From positions 1 to 16,521 of the forward strand of contig JAZUES010000273.1 of assembly GCA_045640265.1 (NCBI GenBank): DNA of 16,521 bases, read 5' to 3'. The translations under genes were made by a program, and so were the position numbers. This document shows positions 6,837 to 13,780 of the stretch, in pieces (positions within the stretch are counted from its first letter, which is position 1; every line of letters starts with the position of its first letter). The DNA is from Solibacillus sp045640265. GTDB taxonomy: Bacteria > Bacillota > Bacilli > Bacillales_A > Planococcaceae. The notes beneath the pieces are model-generated. The model was not told the DNA's origin. It searched no databases and saw nothing but the letters and a program-made list of their open reading frames with translations.

Positions 6837-7214
6837 TTGAATTCAAAGGAAATTTTAATTGTTGATGATCAGCAAGGGATAAGGCTCTTATTGAATGAAA
6901 TTTTTCAAAAAGAAGGCTTTATCACACACCTTGCAGCCAATGGACTTGATGCTTTAAAAATTGCTCAAAATACGAACCTGGATTGTGTTTTATTAGATAT
7001 GAAGATTCCAGGGATGGATGGGCTAGAGATTTTAACGCGTTTGAAAAAAGAGAATGAAAATTTACCAGTTTGTATGATGACCGCTTATGTTGAACAAGAT
7101 ATTATGGATGAAGCAAAGTCACTTGGTGTTGCACGGTACTTCACAAAACCTTTTAATATATTTGAAGTTCGTGATGAAGTGAAAAAAATATTAACTGTTC
7201 ATGAAAAAATATAG
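6837..7214 (+). CDS. spo0F: Sporulation initiation response regulator Spo0F
   Basis: A single-domain receiver protein that takes phosphate from sporulation kinases and passes it to Spo0B and then Spo0A. All active-site residues stand at the B. subtilis positions: Asp10, Asp11, phospho-acceptor Asp54 (LLDMKIPGMDG), Thr82 (MMTAY) and Lys104 (FTKPF). There is no output domain; the length of 125 residues is standard. The TTG start at 6837 has AGGGGA 6 bases upstream and gives the N-terminus MNSKEILIVDDQ. Compared with remembered B. subtilis Spo0F, recognition-surface positions differ: Gln13 for Tyr13, Val85 for Gly85 and Gln87 for Leu87. The gene stands alone between its sigma-H promoter and an intrinsic terminator. 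Confidence 0.95.
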   Translation: MNSKEILIVDDQQGIRLLLNEIFQKEGFITHLAANGLDALKIAQNTNLDCVLLDMKIPGMDGLEILTRLKKENENLPVCMMTAYVEQDIMDEAKSLGVARYFTKPFNIFEVRDEVKKILTVHEKI

Positions 7215-7227
7215 CAGAACAGGTTGG

Positions 7228-7256
7228 CAGGCAGTAGCTTATGCTGTCTGTTTTTG
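7228..7256 (+). terminator. Terminator after spo0F
   Basis: CAGGCAG (7228-7234) pairs with CTGTCTG (7244-7250), seven pairs with one G-T wobble, followed by five T residues. It starts 14 bases after the spo0F stop. Confidence 0.8.
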
Positions 7257-7274
7257 TTATGATAAATTTGAATG

Positions 7275-7360
7275 TATATTGTTAATTGAAAGGAAAGAAA
7301 CCTTTTAATTAATTGTAGAAATAACACTATTTCAAAAGCATAAACACAAACTATGTTTTT
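7275..7360 (+). promoter_or_regulatory. fbaA upstream leader with two hairpins
   Basis: This non-coding stretch holds a TATATT at 7275-7280 (possible -10, without a convincing -35). A 13-position stem follows: 7281-7293 pairs with 7301-7313 with two G-T wobbles and a purine loop. A second stem pairs 7334-7342 with 7352-7360, nine pairs with one wobble, its 3' arm ending in five T residues. The second resembles a weak, AT-rich terminator. The fbaA SD starts at 7388. Confidence 0.45.
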
Positions 7361-7402
7361 CTAGTAGCGAATTATTAATGTATCTTCGAGGAGGATTTTA
7401 TA

Positions 7403-8257
7403 ATGGCATTAGTTTCAATGAAAGAAATGTTAATTACAGCAAAAGCTGAAGGTTATGCAGTTGGTCAATTTAACATCAACAACTTAGAATGGACACAAGC
7501 AATTTTACAAGCGGCTGAAGAAGAGAAATCTCCAGTTATTTTAGGCGTATCTGAAGGCGCTGGAAAATACATGGGCGGATTTTTCACAGTTGTAAAAATC
7601 GTTGAAGGCTTAATGGAAAGCTACAAAATTTCAGTGCCAGTTGCCATTCATTTAGATCATGGTTCAAGCTTTGAAAAATGTAAAGAGGCAATCGATGCTG
7701 GATTTACGTCTGTAATGATTGATGCTTCTCACCATCCATACGAAGAAAACGTAGCTATTACAAAAAAAGTTGTAGACTATGCACATGCACGTAACGTATC
7801 AGTAGAAGCAGAACTAGGTACAGTTGGCGGCGAAGAAGATGGCGTAATCGGTGGTATTATGTATGCAAATCCACAAGAATGTAAAGCATTAGTGGAAGCA
7901 ACAGGTATCGACTGTTTAGCACCAGCATTAGGCTCAGTACACGGACCATACAAAGGTGAACCAAACTTAGGCTTCGCTGAAATGGAAGAAATCGCAACAT
8001 TAACAGATTTACCATTAGTATTACATGGTGGTACTGGTATCCCAACAAAAGATATTCAACGTTCAGTTTCATTAGGTACTGCAAAAATTAACGTAAACAC
8101 AGAAAACCAAATTGCGGCAACAAAAGTGATTCGTGAATTATTAGATAACGATAAAAAAGTATATGACCCACGTAAATATTTAGGCCCAGCTCGTGAAGCG
8201 ATTAAAGCGACAGTAATCGGAAAAATGCGCGAATTCGGAAGCTCTAAACAGGCATAA
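7403..8257 (+). CDS. fbaA: Class II fructose-bisphosphate aldolase
   Basis: This zinc enzyme reversibly joins dihydroxyacetone phosphate and glyceraldehyde 3-phosphate to fructose 1,6-bisphosphate in glycolysis and gluconeogenesis. Landmarks are HLDHGSS (catalytic Asp85, zinc ligand His86), ASHHPYEEN, VEAELGTVGG, His180 in GSVHGPYKG and His208 in LHGGTGIP, then NVNTENQ. The 284 residues align over the full length with B. subtilis FbaA (285). GAGGAGGA stands 7 bases before the ATG. Two terminator-like hairpins follow, so it is probably transcribed alone, though the next genes (transaldolase, later glpX) serve the same carbon route. Confidence 0.97.
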   Translation: MALVSMKEMLITAKAEGYAVGQFNINNLEWTQAILQAAEEEKSPVILGVSEGAGKYMGGFFTVVKIVEGLMESYKISVPVAIHLDHGSSFEKCKEAIDAGFTSVMIDASHHPYEENVAITKKVVDYAHARNVSVEAELGTVGGEEDGVIGGIMYANPQECKALVEATGIDCLAPALGSVHGPYKGEPNLGFAEMEEIATLTDLPLVLHGGTGIPTKDIQRSVSLGTAKINVNTENQIAATKVIRELLDNDKKVYDPRKYLGPAREAIKATVIGKMREFGSSKQA

Positions 8258-8276
8258 TAAGATAAAGCTCCAAAAT

Positions 8277-8308
8277 GAAAAGTGCATACCTAAGGAGCAC
8301 TTTTCTTT
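8277..8308 (+). terminator. First terminator after fbaA
   Basis: GAAAAGTGC (8277-8285) and GCACTTTTC (8297-8305) pair perfectly, and the loop can add CC/GG. A competing GCTCC/GGAGC pairing (8267-8271 with 8294-8298) would exclude this stem. The T tract is partly inside the stem. Confidence 0.78.
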
Positions 8309-8339
8309 GTGAGTTTATAAGTTTCAACTCTAATATAAA

Positions 8340-8375
8340 ACATCTCGTCCGATAAGTGGGCGGGATGTGTTTTTC
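8340..8375 (+). terminator. Second, tandem terminator after fbaA
   Basis: ACATCTCGTCC (8340-8350) pairs with GGGCGGGATGT (8358-8368) over 11 positions with two T-G wobbles, loop GATAAGT, followed by GTGTTTTT. It lies about 30 bases after the first terminator. Confidence 0.82.
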
Positions 8376-8391
8376 TACATAGGTGTAGAAA
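8372..8391. repeat. 20-bp dyad after the tandem terminator
   Basis: TTTCTACA and TGTAGAAA are perfect inverted 8-mers around TAGG. The left arm overlaps the terminator T-run. It may be an operator for the transaldolase gene or simply a third small hairpin. Confidence 0.45.
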
Positions 8392-8447
8392 TATTAGCAG
8401 GAATTGAATTATTTGTAATATAAACCACTTTGATTAACAAAACATCC

Positions 8448-8478
8448 CAATAAAACAATGTCAATACATTTTATTGAC
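8448..8478. repeat. Overlapping dyads before the transaldolase gene
   Basis: CAATAAAA (8448-8455) is inverted at TTTTATTG (8469-8476), and inside it GTCAATA (8460-8466) is inverted at TATTGAC (8472-8478). The two pairings are mutually exclusive. They end about 10 bases before the SD (GGAGG, 8488-8492), so folding could affect translation. No clear sigma-A promoter was found in this gap. Confidence 0.4.
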
Positions 8479-8501
8479 TAAAATTACGGAGGAAAAAAAC
8501 A

Positions 8502-9152
8502 ATGAAATTTTTTATCGATACAGCAAACTTTGACGAAATTAAAGAAGCCTATTCATGGGGGATTCTTTCAGGTGTAACAACAAACCCATCATTAGTAGCC
8601 AAAGAAGAGGGCGTAAACTTCCATGACCGTTTACGTGAAATTGCAGAACTAGTAAATGGTTCAGTTTCAGGAGAAGTAATCTCTTTAGAAGCAGAAGGTA
8701 TGATTCGCGAAGGGGAAGAATTAGCAGCAATTCATCCTAACATCACAGTGAAACTTCCAATGACTCCAGAAGGCTTAAAAGCTTGTAAACACTTCTCAGA
8801 AAAAGGCATTAAAACAAATGTCACATTAATCTTCTCAGCAAACCAAGCATTAATGGCCGCTCGTGCAGGTGCATCATATGTATCACCATTTTTAGGGCGT
8901 TTAGATGACATCGGTCAAGACGGTGTTGAATTAATTCGTGAAATCGCAGAAATCTTTGCTATTCATGAAATCCCATCAGAAATTATTGCAGCATCAATTC
9001 GTCATCCACAACATATTACACAAGCAGCTTTAGCAGGTGCCCATATTGCTACAACACCTTATAAAGTTTTACAACAATTATTCAAACATCCATTAACAGA
9101 CAAAGGAATTGAAGGATTTTTAGCGGATTGGGCAAAGCGTGAAGGGAAATAA
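8502..9152 (+). CDS. tal: Small-type transaldolase (FSA/TalC-like family)
   Basis: A 216-residue TIM-barrel aldolase of the pentose phosphate pathway, matching B. subtilis YwjH/Tal. Lys84 in NITVKLPMT is the Schiff-base lysine, with VTTNPSLVAKE near the start and SPFLGRLDDIG and IIAASIRHPQH later. The two positions that separate this family from fructose-6-phosphate aldolase read Glu58 (VSGEVIS) and Phe130 (SPFLGR), where E. coli FsaA has Gln59 and Tyr131 in my memory. This favours transaldolase activity, transferring dihydroxyacetone between sedoheptulose 7-phosphate and glyceraldehyde 3-phosphate. GGAGG lies 9 bases before the ATG. murAB begins 79 bases later without a terminator, so the two may be co-transcribed. 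Confidence 0.93.
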   Translation: MKFFIDTANFDEIKEAYSWGILSGVTTNPSLVAKEEGVNFHDRLREIAELVNGSVSGEVISLEAEGMIREGEELAAIHPNITVKLPMTPEGLKACKHFSEKGIKTNVTLIFSANQALMAARAGASYVSPFLGRLDDIGQDGVELIREIAEIFAIHEIPSEIIAASIRHPQHITQAALAGAHIATTPYKVLQQLFKHPLTDKGIEGFLADWAKREGK

Positions 9153-9231
9153 TAAGAAGGAATAAACACTTCAGCTTAAAAAAGACAATGAATACGTTAA
9201 AAATTTGTCCAATCGTAAGGGAGAACGCAAA

Positions 9232-10512
9232 ATGGATGTATATAAAATTAGAGGCGAACGCCGATTACAAGGCCAAGTAACCGTAAGTGGTGCAAAAAAT
9301 AGTGCAGTAGCTTTAATTCCTGCATCAATTTTAGCGGGTTCTACCGTTACTATTGGAGGGATTCCTGAAATTTCAGATGCATGGACATTAAAAGCTTTAC
9401 TAGAAGAAATCGGAGGAGAAGTGTCATTTGAAAATGGTCAAATGACAATTGATCCGAAAAAAATGGTGGCAATGCCATTACCAAATGGTAACGTGAAAAA
9501 GCTTCGTGCCTCTTACTATATGATGGGCGCGATGTTAGGGCGTTTTAAACAAGCAGTTATTGGTTTACCAGGCGGCTGTTTTTTAGGACCACGTCCAATT
9601 GACCAGCATATTAAAGGATTCGAAGCATTAGGTGCCAAAGTAACGAATGAACACGGTGCGATTTATTTGCGCGCAGATGAACTAATCGGTGCAAAAATTT
9701 ATTTAGACGTTGCCAGTGTTGGCGCTACAATCAATATTATGCTGGCAGCAGTACTTGCAAAAGGGAAAACAGTTATCGAAAATGCAGCAAAAGAGCCAGA
9801 AATTATCGATGTAGCAACACTTTTGACGAATATGGGTGCCAATATTAAAGGTGCAGGTACAAGTGTTATTCGTATTGATGGTGTTGATGAATTAAGTGGC
9901 ACGAACCATACGATTATTCCGGACCGAATTGAAGCAGCAACATTTATGATTATGGCTGCAGCAATAGGAGATGGTGTAGAAATCGACAATGTCATTCCTC
10001 TTCATCTAGAAGCAGTAACAGCAAAATTACGTGAAATGGGCGTCAAAGTAGAAGAAAATGAAGAAAGTATTTATATTCCAAAGCAAGTGACCCCACTTCG
10101 AGCAGTAGATTTGAAAACAGTTGTATATCCTGGTTTCCCAACAGATGTCCAACAGCCATTATCTGTTTTAATGACGCAAGCAGAAGGTACATCAAAAGTA
10201 ACGGACACAATTTACTCTGCCCGCTTTAAACATATCGATGAACTACGTCGTATGACTGCAAAAGCGCGTGTCGAAAGTAGTACGGCAATCATTCAAGGAC
10301 CAACAGCATTGGAAGGTTCAACGGTGACGGCTACGGATTTACGAGCTGGCGCAGCACTTGTTTTAGCAGGTTTACTTGCAAAAGGCGAGACAGAAATACA
10401 CGATATTTATCATATTGAGCGCGGATATAGTAATTTAATCGAAAAATTATGTGCAATTGGCGCGGATATCCGCAAAGAGTCGATTGTCATTAATGCCAAT
10501 AAAAAGGCATAA
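9232..10512 (+). CDS. murAB: UDP-N-acetylglucosamine 1-carboxyvinyltransferase 2 (MurAB/MurZ)
   Basis: This enzyme adds enolpyruvate from PEP to UDP-GlcNAc, the first committed step of peptidoglycan precursor synthesis in the cytosol. Key residues are Lys22-Asn23 (SGAKNSA), the PEP-binding and fosfomycin-target Cys116 in GLPGGCFLGPRP, and FPTDVQQP and DLRAGAALV. The 426 residues match B. subtilis MurAB (429) closely; low-GC Gram-positives usually carry a second paralogue elsewhere. The ATG at 9232 follows AAGGGAG with an 8-base gap; the upstream in-frame TTG at 9205 has no SD. Transcription may continue from the transaldolase gene. Confidence 0.96.
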   Translation: MDVYKIRGERRLQGQVTVSGAKNSAVALIPASILAGSTVTIGGIPEISDAWTLKALLEEIGGEVSFENGQMTIDPKKMVAMPLPNGNVKKLRASYYMMGAMLGRFKQAVIGLPGGCFLGPRPIDQHIKGFEALGAKVTNEHGAIYLRADELIGAKIYLDVASVGATINIMLAAVLAKGKTVIENAAKEPEIIDVATLLTNMGANIKGAGTSVIRIDGVDELSGTNHTIIPDRIEAATFMIMAAAIGDGVEIDNVIPLHLEAVTAKLREMGVKVEENEESIYIPKQVTPLRAVDLKTVVYPGFPTDVQQPLSVLMTQAEGTSKVTDTIYSARFKHIDELRRMTAKARVESSTAIIQGPTALEGSTVTATDLRAGAALVLAGLLAKGETEIHDIYHIERGYSNLIEKLCAIGADIRKESIVINANKKA

Positions 10513-10534
10513 GTATAATAAGTAATGTGCAATA

Positions 10535-10566
10535 AAAAACTATAGTGGATTTAAAGGGAAGTTTTT
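10535..10566 (+). terminator. Weak candidate terminator after murAB
   Basis: AAAAACT (10535-10541) and AGTTTTT (10560-10566) pair over 7 AT-rich bases across an 18-base loop. The T-run is part of the stem. It is the only terminator-like sequence in the 248-base gap to glpX, and it is weak. Confidence 0.35.
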
Positions 10567-10633
10567 AATAGAAATTCATAGAATAAACATCATTCATGCT
10601 AATTTTTGTGAAATGTGTTTTTCATAATGAATA

Positions 10634-10642
10634 TGATACAAT
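10634..10642 (+). promoter_or_regulatory. Candidate extended -10 promoter of glpX
   Basis: TGATACAAT is an extended -10 (TGnTACAAT) about 120 bases before the glpX start. No good -35 lies at 17 bases, as is common for extended -10 promoters. The rest of the gap, 10643-10745, shows no clear hairpin. Confidence 0.45.
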
Positions 10643-10760
10643 AAAACAGATTTACGAATTCATTAAAATAAATTAGATTGATTATATAGTTTATTACAGC
10701 ATCGATCTCGTGAAATGTTGTAAGTTTTGGCTTTAACCGATCACAGGAGGCAAACACAAA

Positions 10761-11729
10761 ATGGAACGTAGTTTATCAATGGAAGTAGTACGTGTAACAG
10801 AAGCGGCAGCGATTGCATCAGCAAAATGGATGGGTCGTGGACTGAAAATTGAAGCAGATGATGCAGCAACAACAGCAATGCGCGTTATGTTTGATACAAT
10901 TCCAATGCACGCAACAGTTGTAATTGGTGAAGGAGAAATGGATGAAGCACCGATGCTTTATATCGGTGAAGAGCTTGGCCTTCGTAACGGCGGACCAGAA
11001 GTTGATATTGCTGTAGATCCATTAGAAGGTACGAATATCGTAGCAAAAGGTACAAATGGTGCGATGACAGTTCTTGCCATTGCAGATCGTGGCAACCTTT
11101 TAAATGCACCAGATATGTATATGGAAAAGATCGCTGTAGGACCAGAAGCAGCAGGTAAAGTAGACATTAATGCCTCTGTAACTTATAACTTATTACAAGT
11201 AGCAAAAGCAAAAAATAAAGACATTTCAGATGTCGTAGCAATTATTTTAGATCGCCCTCGCCATCAAGCAATCGTTGACGAAATTCGTGAAGCAGGTGCA
11301 CGTATTAAATTCATTCAAGATGGTGACGTTGGTGCAGCAATCGATACAGCATTCGACGAAACAGGTATTGATATTATGCTTGGTATGGGTGGCGCTCCAG
11401 AAGGTGTTATCTCAGCTGTAGCTTTAAAATGCTTAGGAGGCGACTTCCAAGCAAAATTAGTACCAGAAGATGAAGCACAATTAGAGCGATGCAAAAAAAT
11501 GGGTATCGATGTTGACAAAGTATTAATGATGGACGATTTAGTAAAAGGTGATGATGCAATTTTTGCAGCAACAGCTGTTACCGATACAGAATTATTACGT
11601 GGTGTTCAATATAAAGGTGCCTATGCATTAACACACTCAGTAGTTATGCGTGCAAAAACAGGTACAGTTCGTTTCATCGAAGGCCGTCACAGCATTGAGA
11701 AAAAACCGAAATATAATCCAAAAAAATAG
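10761..11729 (+). CDS. glpX: Class II fructose-1,6-bisphosphatase
   Basis: It hydrolyses fructose 1,6-bisphosphate to fructose 6-phosphate in gluconeogenesis, using divalent metal. Metal and phosphate residues seen are Asp33, Glu57 in IGEGEMDEAPML, Asp86 and Glu89 in VDPLEGTN, and Glu214 in GMGGAPEGV. The length of 322 residues is normal for GlpX (321 in B. subtilis). AGGAGG stands about 11 bases before the ATG. It is flanked by a probable promoter upstream and a GC-rich terminator downstream, so it seems to be a single-gene unit. Together with fbaA it supplies the reverse flow of upper glycolysis. Confidence 0.96.
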   Translation: MERSLSMEVVRVTEAAAIASAKWMGRGLKIEADDAATTAMRVMFDTIPMHATVVIGEGEMDEAPMLYIGEELGLRNGGPEVDIAVDPLEGTNIVAKGTNGAMTVLAIADRGNLLNAPDMYMEKIAVGPEAAGKVDINASVTYNLLQVAKAKNKDISDVVAIILDRPRHQAIVDEIREAGARIKFIQDGDVGAAIDTAFDETGIDIMLGMGGAPEGVISAVALKCLGGDFQAKLVPEDEAQLERCKKMGIDVDKVLMMDDLVKGDDAIFAATAVTDTELLRGVQYKGAYALTHSVVMRAKTGTVRFIEGRHSIEKKPKYNPKK

Positions 11730-11790
11730 ATTCTCTTTAATGTTATTTTAGAAAGTTCCCTTTAACCTCAGTAAAATTCATTATAACCAG

Positions 11791-11818
11791 TGCCCGGTTA
11801 TTATTACCGGGCATCTTT
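11791..11818 (+). terminator. Terminator after glpX
   Basis: TGCCCGGT (11791-11798) and ACCGGGCA (11806-11813) pair perfectly around TATTATT. The following tract TCTTT is short but the stem is the most GC-rich here. Confidence 0.82.
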
Positions 11819-11934
11819 CAAATAAAAGAAACTTATTCTTCTTTTTAATAATTTCCTAAAAATAAAAAATGTATTTTCAAACCTCGTGTATTTAAAGCAC
11901 GATGGAAAAATTTAAGATAGACTGGAGAACATAT

Positions 11935-13221
11935 ATGTCAGCATTAACAATTGCTCAATTAGAAAGCATGACATTAAAAGAACTTTATGCTTTAGCGAAG
12001 CAATACAAATTAACCAATGCCAGCAAATTAAACAAAAAGGAACTGATTTTTGCTATTTTAAAATCACGTTCAGAACAAGAAGGCTTCTTCTTCATGGAAG
12101 GTGTACTTGAAATTATTCCTACTGATGGATTTGGCTTCTTACGTCCAATCAACTATTCTCCGTCTAAAGAAGACATTTACATTTCGGCCTCACAAATTCG
12201 CCGATTTGACTTACGTAATGGGGATAAAGTGTCAGGTAAGGTACGTCCACCAAAAGAAAATGAACGTTACTACGGTTTGTTACAAGTAGATGCAGTCAAC
12301 GGCGAAGATCCAGAAATCGCAAAAGAACGTGTGCATTTTCCTGCATTAACGCCACTTTACCCAGATCGTCATATTAAATTAGAAACAACTTCATCAAATA
12401 TTTCAACACGTATTATGGATTTAGTTGCACCAGTTGGATTTGGTCAACGTGGCTTAATCGTTGCACCACCAAAAGCAGGTAAAACGTCGCTTTTAAAAGA
12501 AATTGCCAATGCAGTTACAACGAATCATCCAGAAGCAGAGTTAATTGTCCTATTAATCGATGAACGTCCTGAAGAGGTAACGGATATTGAGCGTTCGGTA
12601 AATGCAGATGTTGTATCCTCAACATTCGATCAAGTTCCAGAAAACCATGTAAAAGTGGCAGAAATGGTATTAGAACGCGCACGCCGTTTAGTAGAACATA
12701 AACGCGATGTTATTATTTTAATGGACTCGATTACTCGACTTGCACGTGCTTATAACTTAGTTATCCCACCAAGTGGTCGTACACTTTCAGGTGGTATTGA
12801 CCCAGCTGCATTCCATCGTCCAAAACGCTTTTTCGGTTCAGCCCGAAATATTGAAGATGGTGGGAGCTTAACAATTTTAGCAACTGCACTTATTGATACA
12901 GGTAGCCGAATGGATGAAGTAATTTACGAAGAATTCAAAGGTACAGGTAACTTAGAGTTACACTTAGATCGTAACTTGGCAGAGCGCCGTATTTTCCCAG
13001 CAATAGACATTCGTCGTTCAGGTACGCGTAAAGAAGAGTTGCTAATTCCGAAAGATCAGCTCGAAAAACTATGGGCAATTCGCAAAACATTTAGCGATTC
13101 ATTTGATTTTACAGAGAAGTTTTTACGTAAAATTCGTCCAACAAAATCAAATGAAGAGTTCTTTGAAAAGTTAGATATGGAAATGAAAAAAGCAACTAAA
13201 GGTACAAAAGGTTTATTATAA
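11935..13221 (+). CDS. rho: Transcription termination factor Rho
   Basis: Hexameric RNA-dependent ATPase that ends transcription of untranslated RNA. The N-terminal Rho helix bundle (LTIAQLESMTLKELYALAKQ) is followed by the cold-shock-like RNA-binding domain (EGVLEIIPTDGFGFLRP, SASQIRRFDLRNGDKVSG). The RecA-type ATPase domain has Walker A APPKAGKTS, LLIDERPEEV, Walker B VIILMDSITR and the Q/R-loop regions. The 428 residues fit B. subtilis Rho (427), without the N-terminal insertions of actinobacterial forms. ATG 11935 is chosen because GGAGA lies 6 bases upstream and MSALTIAQLES aligns with the family; an in-frame ATG at 11902 lacks an SD. The 120-base leader shows only a small TCGTG/CACGA stem; I could not identify the promoter. 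Confidence 0.96.
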   Translation: MSALTIAQLESMTLKELYALAKQYKLTNASKLNKKELIFAILKSRSEQEGFFFMEGVLEIIPTDGFGFLRPINYSPSKEDIYISASQIRRFDLRNGDKVSGKVRPPKENERYYGLLQVDAVNGEDPEIAKERVHFPALTPLYPDRHIKLETTSSNISTRIMDLVAPVGFGQRGLIVAPPKAGKTSLLKEIANAVTTNHPEAELIVLLIDERPEEVTDIERSVNADVVSSTFDQVPENHVKVAEMVLERARRLVEHKRDVIILMDSITRLARAYNLVIPPSGRTLSGGIDPAAFHRPKRFFGSARNIEDGGSLTILATALIDTGSRMDEVIYEEFKGTGNLELHLDRNLAERRIFPAIDIRRSGTRKEELLIPKDQLEKLWAIRKTFSDSFDFTEKFLRKIRPTKSNEEFFEKLDMEMKKATKGTKGLL

Positions 13222-13245
13222 TTTAAGTTTAATAAAATAAAATAG

Positions 13246-13274
13246 TTGCATCATAAAAATAATCTTGCTATAAT
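13246..13274 (+). promoter_or_regulatory. rpmE promoter
   Basis: TTGCAT (13246-13251), a 17-base spacer and a perfect extended -10 TGCTATAAT (hexamer 13269-13274) form the best sigma-A promoter in the window. The start is expected near 13281, giving a leader of about 127 bases. Confidence 0.85.
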
Positions 13275-13284
13275 TCTTTAGGTA

Positions 13285-13398
13285 TGTAACGTGCACATAT
13301 ATGGCTGACCTCGAAACATTGTTTAAACAATGCCATATTCGGGCTATGTAAGGTGCAGTTCGAAATACTCTGTTCCGGATGGTTCAGGGCGAGAGGAG
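13285..13398 (+). promoter_or_regulatory. Structured rpmE leader, probable L31 autoregulatory RNA
   Basis: Nested pairings fill the leader. TGCAC (13292-13296) pairs with GTGCA (13353-13357); CTCGAA (13310-13315) pairs with TTCGGG (13338-13343); and a perfect palindrome CATTGT-TTAA-ACAATG lies at 13317-13332. An alternative ATATGGC/GCCATAT pairing (13299-13305 with 13332-13338) competes. Near the start codon, CTCTGTTC (13368-13375) pairs with GGGC-G-AGAG (13387-13395), hiding part of the SD AGAGGAG (13392-13398). Families of L31 leaders, including one in Firmicutes, have been predicted computationally; whether this one matches needs a covariance-model search. Confidence 0.65.
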
Positions 13399-13407
13399 AA
13401 AACGAAT

Positions 13408-13608
13408 ATGAAACAAGGTATCCACCCAGAATACAAAACAGCAACAGTATCATGCTCTTGCGGTAACACTTTTGAAACTGGTTCAGTAAAAGATAAAATT
13501 TCTGTCGAGTTCTGTAACGAATGTCACCCATTCTACACAGGTCGTCAAAAATTCGCTTCTGCTGACGGTCGTGTTGATAAATTCAACAAAAAATACGGTA
13601 TCAAGTAA
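13408..13608 (+). CDS. rpmE: Large-subunit ribosomal protein L31 (bL31), zinc-binding type
   Basis: A 66-residue ribosomal protein that helps bridge the subunits. Cys16, Cys18, Cys36 and Cys39 form the CxC...CxxC zinc ribbon of the C+ type, unlike the zinc-free paralogue (YtiA/RpmE2) made on zinc starvation. The ending HPFYTGRQKFASADGRVDKFNKKYG is typical. The ATG at 13408 follows AGAGGAG with a 9-base gap. It has its own strong promoter, a structured leader and a strong terminator, so it is a single-gene unit. Release of L31 or zinc may be sensed through the leader, which is inference. Confidence 0.97.
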   Translation: MKQGIHPEYKTATVSCSCGNTFETGSVKDKISVEFCNECHPFYTGRQKFASADGRVDKFNKKYGIK

Positions 13609-13616
13609 TATCGTTG

Positions 13617-13648
13617 CCCATTTCCAAGTAATTGGAAATGGGTTTTTT
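13617..13648 (+). terminator. Terminator after rpmE
   Basis: CCCATTTCCAA (13617-13627) and TTGGAAATGGG (13632-13642) pair perfectly over 11 bp with loop GTAA, followed by six T residues. Confidence 0.95.
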
Positions 13649-13659
13649 CTTTTTAGGAA

Positions 13660-13688
13660 TAGACGAATCACAAAAAACTAGCTAAGAT
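13660..13688 (+). promoter_or_regulatory. Candidate tdk promoter between two terminators
   Basis: TAGACG (13660-13665) and TAAGAT (13683-13688) each match the sigma-A consensus at four of six positions with a 17-base spacer. A start near 13695 would place the next terminator within about 50 bases of the 5' end. Confidence 0.4.
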
Positions 13689-13710
13689 AAAAGAAGTAAA
13701 TAAAATAGTT

Positions 13711-13741
13711 AACCTTGGGGAAATTACTCAAGGTTTTTTTC
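13711..13741 (+). terminator. Terminator or attenuator before tdk
   Basis: AACCTTG (13711-13717) and CAAGGTT (13729-13735) pair over 7 bp, followed by a T-run to 13740. It is either a second terminator behind rpmE or an attenuator for tdk, depending on whether the promoter at 13660-13688 is used. Confidence 0.82.
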
Positions 13742-13780
13742 TTGTTGATAAGAAACCGTTAGAAAAGGGGCATGAAGGAT

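Noticed and set aside
8502..9152. Annotation as fructose-6-phosphate aldolase
   Set aside because: The residues at the diagnostic positions are of transaldolase type (Glu58, Phe130).
9699..9995. 98-residue open frame on the minus strand inside murAB
   Set aside because: The composition is biased by the sense codons, it has no RBS, and murAB is fully supported by homology.
11902..11934. Upstream ATG for rho
   Set aside because: No SD, and the family N-terminus aligns from the ATG at 11935.
13285..13398. T-box or metabolite riboswitch before rpmE
   Set aside because: No T-box sequence, specifier loop or recognised riboswitch core was seen; a ribosomal protein leader fits better.
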